A stretch of DNA of 7,313 bases from contig CAJOQF010000083.1 in NCBI GenBank assembly GCA_905236295.1, positions 1 through 7,313 on the forward strand, read 5' to 3'. Source of the stretch: an uncultured Eubacterium sp. (GTDB taxonomy: Bacteria; Bacillota; Clostridia; Lachnospirales; Lachnospiraceae). The position numbers were made by a program, and so were the translations under genes. Below, in pieces: positions 1 to 6,681 of the stretch (the first letter of the stretch is position 1; the number at the start of each line of letters is the position of its first letter). Below the pieces are notes generated by a model. It searched no databases. It saw only the letters and a program-made list of their open reading frames with translations, and was not told the origin of the DNA.

Positions 1-1
1 C

Positions 2-457
2 GATGGTAATGATGGAGTGAAGAGACCGGATACTGACACAAATGAGGACACAAATAATAACAATAATGGGAAGATTGTTCCTGCCGAGGGAGCCGGCGAT
101 CAGGAACAGGAAGCCCCGGAAGCAGGAAATACAGATGACAAAGACAGTGCTCCTGCAGCAGAGGATAACAAGGATGATTCGAAGGATACAGATGAATCCA
201 AAGACAAGGATTCAAATACCGGCGGATTTTCCGGATGGGCTGACAAGGATGGAAATATCATATCAACTGATACCAGTTTTACAATTGATATAAAATCTGA
301 TTCCGATGATATTTATATTCAGCCGGTTATCGGAGACCCTGTCACAGGTTCTGCTATCGCAGCAGGAGGACTTAAAGCAGTGATAGTCATAGTTGCTGTT
401 GTAATAGGTGTTCTTGTGGGATTGGTATGGATAAAGGTACGCAGACCTAAAGTATAA
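2..457 (+). CDS. C-terminal part of a membrane-anchored surface protein (5' end outside window)
   Basis: The reading frame is open to the left edge (the first codons read D-G-N-D-G-V), so the GTG at 17 is not a credible start and the gene begins upstream. The visible 151 residues fall into three parts. First is a long stretch rich in Asp, Glu, Asn, Lys, Ser and Thr (about 2-220) that looks like a disordered extracellular linker. Next is a short module (about 223-330) with the pattern G-F-S-G-W-x-D-K-D-G-N followed by beta-type alternation, reminiscent of the last unit of InlB-type or Flg_new bacterial surface repeats. Last is a hydrophobic segment (377-433, A-V-I-V-I-V-A-V-V-I-G-V-L-V-G-L-V-W-I) followed by K-V-R-R-P-K-V. 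A positively charged end after a membrane helix predicts outside-to-inside anchoring. There is no LPxTG sorting signal. The function cannot be assigned because the N-terminal domains are missing. Confidence 0.85.
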   Translation, partial: DGNDGVKRPDTDTNEDTNNNNNGKIVPAEGAGDQEQEAPEAGNTDDKDSAPAAEDNKDDSKDTDESKDKDSNTGGFSGWADKDGNIISTDTSFTIDIKSDSDDIYIQPVIGDPVTGSAIAAGGLKAVIVIVAVVIGVLVGLVWIKVRRPKV

Positions 458-479
458 ACCGTAAAACGATGTTTAAGAT

Positions 480-513
480 ATAAACCCGGAGTTTGTAGAT
501 ACTCCGGGTTTAT
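480..513 (+). terminator. Stem-loop terminator after the surface-protein gene
   Basis: A perfect 13-bp inverted repeat (480-492 pairing with 501-513, core ACCCGGAGT/ACTCCGGGT) encloses an 8-nt loop and begins 22 nt after the stop codon at 455-457. The stem ends in A/T pairs (AAACCC...GGGTTT), but the sequence beyond it has only a weak U-rich character. Position and stem strength support a terminator; the poor U-tract is the main reason for caution. Confidence 0.7.
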
Positions 514-521
514 GTTATACT
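493..521 (+). promoter_or_regulatory. Candidate extended -10 promoter for the aldo/keto reductase gene
   Basis: TATACT at 516-521 matches the -10 consensus at five of six positions. It is preceded by TG at 513-514, giving the extended -10 form TGnTATACT. A weak -35 candidate, TTGTAG (493-498), lies 17 bp upstream. Transcription would start near 528, leaving a leader of about 47 nt before the ATG at 575. The -35 candidate lies in the loop of the preceding hairpin and the TG of the -10 touches its 3' arm. This is inferred from motif matching only. Confidence 0.4.
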
Positions 522-574
522 GAGACCGGACGTGACCGCCTTGCCGCAGCATTGAATAAAGGAGTATTATTATC

Positions 575-1753
575 ATGATGTACAGGATAAACAAAAGAAC
601 AGGAGAGGAGCTCTCGATCCTCGGACTAGGGTGTATGCGATTCCCCAAAAGAGGGAACAGCATAATTCAGGAGGAGGCAGAGCAGATTATGAAGGCTGCC
701 GTTGAAGCCGGTGTCAATTATTTCGACACAGCATATATCTATGGGGGCAGTGAGATCTGTGTGGGAGAGTTTTTATCAAAAGGCTACAGAGACAAGGTAA
801 AGATTGCAACAAAGCTTCCTCATTACCTTATCAAAAAGCCGGAGGACTGCGACAAGTATTTCGAAGAGCAGAAAAAGCGTCTCAAGACAGACCATGTTGA
901 GTATTACCTTATGCATATGCTCAGTGATATTGCAACATGGGAGAGACTTAAGACGCTCGGCGTTGACGAGTGGATACGCTCAAAAAAGGAGAGCGGTGAG
1001 ATAGAAAACATCGGCTTCTCTTTCCACGGCAACTCATCGCAGTTTATTCCGCTTCTTGACAGTTTCGACTGGGATTTCTGTCAGATACAGTACAATTATA
1101 TGGACGAATATACCCAGGCGGGAAAAGAGGGGCTGCAATATGCTTACTCCAAGGATATTCCGGTCGTCATCATGGAGCCGCTCAGAGGAGGAAGGCTGGT
1201 TGATGGATTGCCTCAGACGGCGAAGCGCGAGTTTGAAAACTTCAGTGTGAAGCATTCTGCGGCTGAGTGGGGACTTCGATGGATATGGAACCAGCCGGAG
1301 CCTACGGTCGTGCTCTCCGGAATGAGCAGTGTAGAACAGCTTAAAGAAAATGTTGGCATTGCCTCAGATGCGGATGCAGGAAAGCTCACCGAAGAAGAGT
1401 TGGGTATGATAGACCGTGTAAAGAAGGCGGTAAATGATTCGATAAAGATTCCGTGTACCGGATGCGGATACTGTATGCCGTGCCCTGCCGGAGTTGATAT
1501 CCCGATGTGCTTTACCGCATACAACCTCAAATATACGGACAAATTCGGAGAGGCTCTGCGAAACTATGTCCTCTGTACCCAGATGAAGAAGGTGCCGACG
1601 GGAGCCACCAAGTGTATCAAGTGCGGTAAATGCGAAAAGCACTGCCCGCAGACACTTCCGATCAGGGACAACCTCGACAAGGTTAAGCGTGAACTTGAAG
1701 GTCCGTTTATCAGACTGGGAATGTGGTTTGCGAGAAAATTCATGAAGTTCTGA
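575..1753 (+). CDS. Aldo/keto reductase with C-terminal 4Fe-4S ferredoxin-like tail
   Basis: This 392-residue cytoplasmic oxidoreductase has an N-terminal aldo/keto reductase TIM barrel (about residues 5-280). The expected catalytic tetrad is visible: D51 and Y56 in FDTAYIYG, K80 in IATKLP and H114 in YLMHML. The C-terminal about 110 residues carry two cysteine clusters, C294-C297-C300-C303-P and C347-C350-C353-C357-P, with extra cysteines at 312 and 334. This is the layout of the ferredoxin-containing aldo/keto reductases common in anaerobic Clostridia. The family suggests NAD(P)H- or iron-sulfur-linked reduction of a carbonyl compound; the substrate cannot be read from sequence. AAAGGAG at 558-564 precedes the ATG at 575 by about 10 nt, so 575 is preferred over the adjacent ATG at 578. 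The gene is bounded by hairpins on both sides and is probably transcribed alone. It looks intact. Confidence 0.92.
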   Translation: MMYRINKRTGEELSILGLGCMRFPKRGNSIIQEEAEQIMKAAVEAGVNYFDTAYIYGGSEICVGEFLSKGYRDKVKIATKLPHYLIKKPEDCDKYFEEQKKRLKTDHVEYYLMHMLSDIATWERLKTLGVDEWIRSKKESGEIENIGFSFHGNSSQFIPLLDSFDWDFCQIQYNYMDEYTQAGKEGLQYAYSKDIPVVIMEPLRGGRLVDGLPQTAKREFENFSVKHSAAEWGLRWIWNQPEPTVVLSGMSSVEQLKENVGIASDADAGKLTEEELGMIDRVKKAVNDSIKIPCTGCGYCMPCPAGVDIPMCFTAYNLKYTDKFGEALRNYVLCTQMKKVPTGATKCIKCGKCEKHCPQTLPIRDNLDKVKRELEGPFIRLGMWFARKFMKF

Positions 1754-1777
1754 CAAATAAAAAAATTTTTAAAATTT

Positions 1778-1818
1778 AATTCCGTTAAAAAAAGGAAATA
1801 CCTTTTTTTGACGGAATT
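1778..1818 (+). terminator. Strong intrinsic terminator after the aldo/keto reductase gene
   Basis: An 18-bp stem (1778-1795 with 1801-1818, one G-U pair) closes on a 5-nt AAATA loop. The apex is GG/CC flanked by seven A on the left and seven T on the right, the classic A-tract/U-tract arrangement, so it could work in both directions. It starts 24 nt after the reductase stop and isolates that gene from the dgt operon. Confidence 0.78.
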
Positions 1819-1837
1819 TTATATTTGGAGATATTTT
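1808..1837 (+). promoter_or_regulatory. Weak candidate promoter for the dgt-dnaG-rpoD-trmK operon
   Basis: TTGACG (1808-1813) matches the -35 consensus at five of six positions, and TATTTT (1832-1837, four of six) lies 18 bp downstream. The predicted start is near 1844, giving a leader of about 20 nt that includes the dgt ribosome binding site. The -35 lies inside the 3' arm of the preceding terminator. An alternative -10, CATAAT at 1843-1848, has no good -35. The operon needs a promoter in this gap, but which element is used is uncertain. Confidence 0.3.
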
Positions 1838-1853
1838 TTCCGCATAATTGACA

Positions 1854-1860
1854 GAGGTGG
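1854..1860 (+). promoter_or_regulatory. Ribosome binding site fixing the dgt start at 1865
   Basis: GAGGTGG lies 4 nt before ATG 1865. The same frame is open upstream to a TTG at 1808, but that codon lies within the terminator stem and has no Shine-Dalgarno sequence, so the ATG is the better start. Confidence 0.75.
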
Positions 1861-1864
1861 TCTT

Positions 1865-2881
1865 ATGAGCACAATACGCGAAGAGATCGAAAAAAGAGAA
1901 CATGAGATATTAAGCCCGTATGCAGCATTTTCGGATGAGTCGAGCGGGCGCGATATAGATGAGCCGCCCTGTGATCTTCGCCCCATATACCAGAGGGACA
2001 GAGACAGGATACTTCACTGCAAGTCTTTCAGGAGACTGATCCACAAGACGCAGGTATTCCTGGCTCCGAGCGGGGATCACTACAGAACGCGACTCACACA
2101 CACGCTCGAGGTGTCGCAGACAGCCAGGACGATCGCAAAGTCGTTGAAGCTTAACGAGGATCTCACCGAGGCAATAGCACTCGGACACGATCTGGGGCAC
2201 ACGCCTTTCGGACACTCCGGCGAGAAGGTGTTAAACGAGCTCTGTGACAAGGGATTCGAGCACAATGTCCAGAGTGTAAGAATAGTTGAAAAGCTCGAAA
2301 AGAACGGTCAGGGACTTAACCTTACCAAAGAGGTGAGGGACGGGATACTAAACCACCAGACCGACAGGATGCCCTCGACCCTTGAGGGCAAGATAGTAAG
2401 ACTCTCAGACAAGATTGCTTATATACATCATGACGTTGATGACGCGATCAGGGGAAGGGTGATTTCCGAGGAGGATATTCCGCTTCAGCTTCGCAAGGCA
2501 CTTGGGATGACCACGAGGGAGAGATTAAACACCCTGATCCACGACATCATCGAGAATTCCAGAGGTGTGGCGGACATAGTAATGTCAGAGGAAAAACAGC
2601 AGGCAATGCTTAAGCTTAGGGAGTTTATGTTTGAAAACGTATACTTAAATCCCAAGGCAAAGGGCGAGGAGGGCAAGGCGAAGGATCTTGTCGCTGCGCT
2701 TTTCGATTACTATATGAAGCACCCCGAGGATATGGCAGGTCAGTATGTATCAATGATAGAGGAGGGCGAGGATGCGCAGGTGGTAGTCTGCGATTACATC
2801 GCCGGAATGACTGACCAGTATGCCATACAAAAATATGAGAGGTATTTCGTGCCTATGTCCTGGCACATAGAAGGAGAATAA
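1865..2881 (+). CDS. dgt: Deoxyguanosinetriphosphate triphosphohydrolase-like protein (HD superfamily)
   Basis: The 338-residue product matches the shorter dGTPase-like family rather than the roughly 500-residue E. coli Dgt. Family members hydrolyse dNTPs to deoxynucleosides and triphosphate. All metal ligands of the HD domain are visible: H79 in RLTHTLEV, H108-D109 in GHDLGHTPFGH, and D182 in LSDKIAYIHHD. The N-terminal DRDRILHCKSFRRLIHKTQVF block is also typical of the family. The C-terminal helical part ends near residue 338 with Y-E-R-Y-F-V-P and no truncation. The start is ATG 1865, set by the GAGGTGG ribosome binding site. The stop is 1 nt before dnaG, and the dnaG ribosome binding site is inside its last codons, so the two are almost certainly co-transcribed and perhaps translationally coupled. 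Nucleotide preference within the family varies and is not decided by sequence alone. Confidence 0.93.
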   Translation: MSTIREEIEKREHEILSPYAAFSDESSGRDIDEPPCDLRPIYQRDRDRILHCKSFRRLIHKTQVFLAPSGDHYRTRLTHTLEVSQTARTIAKSLKLNEDLTEAIALGHDLGHTPFGHSGEKVLNELCDKGFEHNVQSVRIVEKLEKNGQGLNLTKEVRDGILNHQTDRMPSTLEGKIVRLSDKIAYIHHDVDDAIRGRVISEEDIPLQLRKALGMTTRERLNTLIHDIIENSRGVADIVMSEEKQQAMLKLREFMFENVYLNPKAKGEEGKAKDLVAALFDYYMKHPEDMAGQYVSMIEEGEDAQVVVCDYIAGMTDQYAIQKYERYFVPMSWHIEGE

Positions 2882-2882
2882 G

Positions 2883-4658
2883 ATGCCCTACTACCCCGAA
2901 GAGATTGTCGAGGAGGTTCGCTCCAAGAGCGACATCGTAGACGTCATCGGAAGATATGTACAGCTCAAAAAAAAAGGCGGCACGTATTTCGGATTGTGCC
3001 CCTTTCATAACGAGAAGACACCATCGTTTTCGGTGAGCCGCTCAAAGCAGATGTACTATTGTTTCGGTTGTGGAGCGGGAGGCAACGTCATCACATTTAT
3101 GATGGAGCACGAACGTCTCGATTTTACCGAGGCTGTCGAGGAGCTTGCAAGCTCCTGTGGGGTAGAGCTTCCAAAGAATGCAGGCTCTGATCTCGACAGA
3201 CAAAAATCCGACCGCAAGGCGAGAATGCTTGAAGCCAACAAGGATGCGGCAAAATTCTATTACGCCTATATGAATACCCCGGAGGGCCGGAGGGCTTTCG
3301 AGTATTTTAAGGCGAGAGGACTCTCGGAAGCCACGATAAAGCATTTCGGACTCGGCGCTTCACCGAGGTTTGGAGACAACCTATACAAGTATCTCAGGTC
3401 AAAAGGATATGAAGACGGTATCATAAGAGATGCAGGTCTCGTCCTCTTCGACGAGCAGAAGGGAATTCATGACAGATTCTGGAACAGAGCCATGTATCCG
3501 ATCATGGATGTCAGAGGCAGAGTCATCGGATTCGGAGGCCGGGTTATGGGCGAGGGTGAGCCAAAGTATTTGAATTCGCCTGAAAGCCCGATATTTGACA
3601 AGAGCAGAAATCTTTACGCGCTTGGCTTTGCCAGATCATCAAAGCGCAAGGGATTTATAATATGTGAGGGCTACATGGATGTCATAGCTCTCCATGCAGC
3701 CGGTTTTGACAATGCGGTCGCATCACTCGGTACAGCGTTTACATCCGGACATGCGGCTCTGATCAAGAAATACACCGACAGCGCTTACGTCTGCTTCGAC
3801 AGCGACGGAGCCGGCAGGAAGGCCGCGCTTCGAGCCATCCCGATACTCAACAGCTCCGGTATAAAGGTGAGGGTTATCAATATGGAGCCCTACAAGGATC
3901 CGGACGAATTTATAAAGGGACTTGGCGCCGAAGAATTTGCAAAGCGCATAGAACAGGCGCAAAACGCATTTATGTTCCGCGTGGCCGTGGAACATGAAAA
4001 ATACGATATGAAAGATCCCGATGACAAGACCAGATTTTTTAAAGAAGTATCGAGAATGCTTCTCGAATTCGAAGAAAACATCGAGAGGGAGAATTATATC
4101 ACCGCAATTGCCGATAAATATAATGTCGCATTTGAAGATTTGAGAAAACTCGTCGCGAACGAGGCGCTAAGCTTTGACCCGTCGGTCAGGAGAGTGTCCG
4201 AACCAAATGAGGATACGACCCGCAAAAAGAAAGATAAGCCCGATGCTTACAAGAAGGCTCAGGGGTTGCTGCTTACGGCTCTGTGTGAGGACGCTTCGCT
4301 GTACGACGCCATCGGCAAATACATTTCCCCGGCAGATTTCTGCGAGGACATCTACCATCAGGTTGCGCAAAAGCTCTTCGAACAGCTCGAGCAGGGCGAG
4401 ATCAATCCCGCCAGGATAATCAGTATGTTCGACGACGAGCAGAGCGCAAAGGTGGCGGCGGGACTGTTTCACACCACGCTCAAGGGAACTTTTGAGGATG
4501 ATGAGTGGGGACGCGTCATAAAGGATGCGATAATCGTAGTAAAAGAAAAGAGCATGGAGTATTCGATTGCCAATATGGATCCTGCGGACATGAATGCCCT
4601 GCAGAACATGATAAAGTATAAAAAACAGATCGAAGATCTGAAAAAAATAACAATTTAG
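2883..4658 (+). CDS. dnaG: DNA primase DnaG
   Basis: This 591-residue replication primase is close to the usual length of about 600. It synthesises RNA primers at the fork in association with the replicative helicase. An N-terminal CHC2 zinc finger has ligands C39, H42, C60 and C63 ([12 protein letters not shown] ... [10 protein letters not shown]). It is followed by the catalytic RNA polymerase domain with a Toprim fold: acidic E262 in EGYMDV, and D306 and D308 in FDSDGAG. The segment [11 protein letters not shown] is the conserved primase core signature. A hydrophilic linker (about 430-455, rich in K, E and D) leads to the C-terminal helicase-interaction domain (about 456-591). AAGGAG at 2871-2876, inside the end of dgt, is 6 nt from the ATG. 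It is followed by rpoD after 10 nt, the conserved dnaG-rpoD pairing of the macromolecular synthesis operon. The gene appears complete. Confidence 0.98.
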   Translation: MPYYPEEIVEEVRSKSDIVDVIGRYVQLKKKGGTYFGLCPFHNEKTPSFSVSRSKQMYYCFGCGAGGNVITFMMEHERLDFTEAVEELASSCGVELPKNAGSDLDRQKSDRKARMLEANKDAAKFYYAYMNTPEGRRAFEYFKARGLSEATIKHFGLGASPRFGDNLYKYLRSKGYEDGIIRDAGLVLFDEQKGIHDRFWNRAMYPIMDVRGRVIGFGGRVMGEGEPKYLNSPESPIFDKSRNLYALGFARSSKRKGFIICEGYMDVIALHAAGFDNAVASLGTAFTSGHAALIKKYTDSAYVCFDSDGAGRKAALRAIPILNSSGIKVRVINMEPYKDPDEFIKGLGAEEFAKRIEQAQNAFMFRVAVEHEKYDMKDPDDKTRFFKEVSRMLLEFEENIERENYITAIADKYNVAFEDLRKLVANEALSFDPSVRRVSEPNEDTTRKKKDKPDAYKKAQGLLLTALCEDASLYDAIGKYISPADFCEDIYHQVAQKLFEQLEQGEINPARIISMFDDEQSAKVAAGLFHTTLKGTFEDDEWGRVIKDAIIVVKEKSMEYSIANMDPADMNALQNMIKYKKQIEDLKKITI

Positions 4659-4668
4659 GAGATTTGAT

Positions 4669-5988
4669 ATGGCTAAAAAAGCAACTAAGAAAACCGCAGA
4701 AGAGGTTGAGGTAAAAAATGATACACTCCTCGAGGAAGAGGGAGTTACCCCGCTCGATCCGAAGGTAAAGGAGGAACTTGACAAGTGCATAAAGGAACTT
4801 ATCAAAGTCGGTAAGTCGAAGAAAAAGATACTGGAGTACGGTGAGGTTATCGAAAAACTCCACGCTCTTCCGCTTGAGGGTGAGCATATTGAAAATGCCA
4901 TTGAGACCATCGAAGGACAGGGGATAGATATACTTCGAATCTCCGGAGACGATGATGATGATGTGGATGACGATATCATCCTCGCTGCGGCCGAGGAGGA
5001 GGAAGTAGAGGTTGAAAAGCTCGATCTCTCGGTTCCTGAGGGTGTAAGTACAGAGGATCCTGTCCGCATGTATTTAAAGGATATCGGAAAGGTATCGCTT
5101 CTTACCGCCGAGGAGGAGGTTGATCTCGCTCAGAAGATGGAGGCAGGACTTGTCGCTGAGGAGGAGACCGAGGAGTTAAAGGAAGAACTGCCAGAGGCTT
5201 CCGACGAGAGAAAAGAGGAGATCAACGCACGCATAGAGGAGCTCAAAGCCGACATAAGAGTCGGTGATGTGGCAAAACAGAACCTTGCGGAGGCAAACCT
5301 TCGTCTCGTTGTAAGTATTGCAAAGCGTTATGTCGGACGTGGTATGAACTTCCTCGATCTTATCCAGGAGGGAAATCTAGGTCTTATCAAGGCTGTTGAA
5401 AAGTTTGATTACCGCAAGGGATACAAATTCTCAACCTACGCGACATGGTGGATCAGACAGGCTATCACGAGAGCTATCGCAGACCAGGCGAGAACCATCA
5501 GAATTCCGGTTCATATGGTTGAGACTATCAACAAGCTTATCAGGGTATCAAGGGGATTACTCCAAGAGCTCGGACGCGAACCCACTCCGGAGGAGATCGC
5601 TGCACAGATGAACATGCCGGTCGAGAGAGTGCGCGAGATATTAAAGATTTCTCAGGAGCCTGTCTCTCTTGAGACTCCTATAGGTGAGGAAGAGGATTCA
5701 CATCTCGGAGATTTCATCCAGGATGATAATGTGCCGGTACCGGCTGATGCCGCAGCATTTACACTTCTCAAGGAACAGCTCAACGAAGTACTTGGCACTC
5801 TTACAGAGAGAGAGCAAAAGGTACTTGTCCTTCGATTCGGACTTGAGGATGGACGCGCGAGAACTCTCGAGGAGGTAGGACGCGAGTTCAACGTAACCCG
5901 TGAGCGTATCAGACAGATTGAGGCAAAGGCGCTTAGAAAGCTTCGTCATCCGAGCCGAAGCAGAAAGCTTAAGGATTATCTGGAGTAA
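4669..5988 (+). CDS. rpoD: RNA polymerase primary sigma factor RpoD (SigA)
   Basis: This is the 439-residue housekeeping sigma-70 factor that directs RNA polymerase to -35/-10 promoters. Visible regions in order are: a Lys-rich start; region 1.1 (about 22-92, [19 protein letters not shown]); an acidic run at 94-102 (D-D-D-D-D-V-D-D-D); region 1.2 (127-158, [14 protein letters not shown]); region 2 from N205 ([31 protein letters not shown], and Y257-ATWWIRQAI, the -10 recognition and melting part); region 3 (about 285-345); and region 4 (about 375-435, [20 protein letters not shown], the -35 helix-turn-helix). Between 1.2 and 2 lies a Glu-rich helical insertion of roughly 38 residues (about 161-198), absent from compact SigA proteins such as that of Bacillus. 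The ribosome binding site AGGAG (4657-4661) overlaps the dnaG TAG stop. trmK follows 3 nt after the stop. Confidence 0.98.
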   Translation: MAKKATKKTAEEVEVKNDTLLEEEGVTPLDPKVKEELDKCIKELIKVGKSKKKILEYGEVIEKLHALPLEGEHIENAIETIEGQGIDILRISGDDDDDVDDDIILAAAEEEEVEVEKLDLSVPEGVSTEDPVRMYLKDIGKVSLLTAEEEVDLAQKMEAGLVAEEETEELKEELPEASDERKEEINARIEELKADIRVGDVAKQNLAEANLRLVVSIAKRYVGRGMNFLDLIQEGNLGLIKAVEKFDYRKGYKFSTYATWWIRQAITRAIADQARTIRIPVHMVETINKLIRVSRGLLQELGREPTPEEIAAQMNMPVERVREILKISQEPVSLETPIGEEEDSHLGDFIQDDNVPVPADAAAFTLLKEQLNEVLGTLTEREQKVLVLRFGLEDGRARTLEEVGREFNVTRERIRQIEAKALRKLRHPSRSRKLKDYLE

Positions 5989-5991
5989 AAA

Positions 5992-6681
5992 ATGCTTTCA
6001 AAGAGATTGAAATGTATTTGTGAAATGGTATCGCCCGCTGATTGCATTGCCGATATAGGCTGCGATCATGCGTATGTGCCCATAGAGCTCGTAAAGTCGA
6101 AAAAGGCTAAGAGAGCCATAGCTATGGACGTGGGCGAGGGTCCGCTTGAGCGGGCAAAAGAGCATATAGTAAAAGAGAATCTAAGCGGGTCGGTTACGAC
6201 CCGCTTATCTGACGGTTTTGAGAATTTTTCCGACGGTGATGCCGATGCGGTCGTAATGTCCGGGATCGGTGGAATGCTTATGATCCGCATTCTGTCTGCC
6301 GCTGTCTCAGAAAACAAGCTTGATTCATTGAAGGAAATGATACTAAGCCCTCAGTCCGATATTGAAAAGGTCAGGAGATTTCTCTGTGAAAACGGGTTTG
6401 AGATTTCTGATGAGAGGATAGTCCTTGAGGATGGAAAGTATTATTTTATCATGAAAGTCATCCATTCTAACTCGGATGGAAAAGGGCTTAGTGATATGGA
6501 ATATGCCTATGGTCCGATCCTTCCGGCAAAGGGAGATGAACTGATGTCAGTTTATCTTAAAGAGAGGAGAAAACATTTTGCCGGAATCCTTGAAAAGATC
6601 AAAGGCTCCGGCAATGACAGAGTGGCGGAGATTGAGAGGGAGTTAAGGCTTATTGATCAGGCGATGTCTCTCTCATCTTAA
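5992..6681 (+). CDS. trmK: tRNA (adenine(22)-N1)-methyltransferase TrmK
   Basis: This 229-residue SAM-dependent methyltransferase makes m1A at position 22 of tRNAs in its family (the B. subtilis homologue is YqfN). The Rossmann core is clear. Motif I is D21-I-G-C-D-H-A-Y28, the acidic residue after strand 2 is D46 in AIAMDVGEGPL, and the family signature S90-G-I-G-G94 in VVMSGIGGMLMIRIL stands where other methyltransferases have their catalytic motif. After about residue 165 the protein becomes a Lys/Glu-rich helical extension (LKERRKHFAGILEKI), matching the C-terminal coiled-coil of TrmK. The ATG is 3 nt after the rpoD stop, and GGAG at 5982-5985 within rpoD serves as ribosome binding site, so it belongs to the rpoD transcript. 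Its last 32 bp overlap the opposite-strand HD-GYP gene. A perfect 11-bp hairpin lies inside the gene at 6182-6207. Confidence 0.94.
   Translation: MLSKRLKCICEMVSPADCIADIGCDHAYVPIELVKSKKAKRAIAMDVGEGPLERAKEHIVKENLSGSVTTRLSDGFENFSDGDADAVVMSGIGGMLMIRILSAAVSENKLDSLKEMILSPQSDIEKVRRFLCENGFEISDERIVLEDGKYYFIMKVIHSNSDGKGLSDMEYAYGPILPAKGDELMSVYLKERRKHFAGILEKIKGSGNDRVAEIERELRLIDQAMSLSS
6182..6207. repeat. Perfect 11-bp inverted repeat (hairpin) inside trmK
   Basis: TAAGCGGGTCG (6182-6192) and CGACCCGCTTA (6197-6207) pair without mismatch around a 4-nt GTTA loop. The stem is GC-rich and would fold in RNA from either strand. On the plus strand no U-tract follows directly. On the minus strand the sequence beyond the stem is pyrimidine-rich (GATTCTCTTTTA), so it could help end the convergent HD-GYP transcript. 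It encodes a surface-loop-like part of TrmK (L-S-G-S-V-T-T-R-L). The role is unknown. Confidence 0.6.

Noticed and set aside
17..19. GTG as start of the first gene
   Set aside because: The frame is open to the window edge, the residues before it continue the same acidic composition, and no ribosome binding site is visible.
541..570. TTGCCG ... TATTAT as promoter of the aldo/keto reductase
   Set aside because: Transcription would start at about the ATG itself and lose the AAAGGAG ribosome binding site at 558-564; the extended -10 further upstream fits better.
1848..1853. Perfect TTGACA -35 hexamer before dgt
   Set aside because: No -10 element lies at 16-18 bp downstream, and the start point would fall inside dgt after its ATG.
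1808..1864. An upstream TTG start giving the dGTPase-like protein 19 extra residues
   Set aside because: The codon lies in the arm of a strong terminator, has no ribosome binding site, and the extension does not look like family sequence; ATG 1865 has GAGGTGG at good spacing.
2370..2390. 7-bp hairpin (TGCCCTC/GAGGGCA) inside dgt
   Set aside because: Short stem with a 7-nt loop and no U-tract, in a fully conserved coding region; expected by chance.
4948..4974. GAT-rich run in rpoD as a contingency (phase-variable) repeat
   Set aside because: Only four consecutive GAT codons mixed with GAC and GTG. A triplet change would keep frame, and it simply encodes the acidic run of the sigma factor.
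4167..5069. 300-residue minus-strand open frame across the dnaG-rpoD junction
   Set aside because: Its Ser/Phe-rich low-complexity product is the expected shadow of the Glu/Lys-rich plus-strand codons; both sense-strand genes are unmistakable and there is no ribosome binding site.
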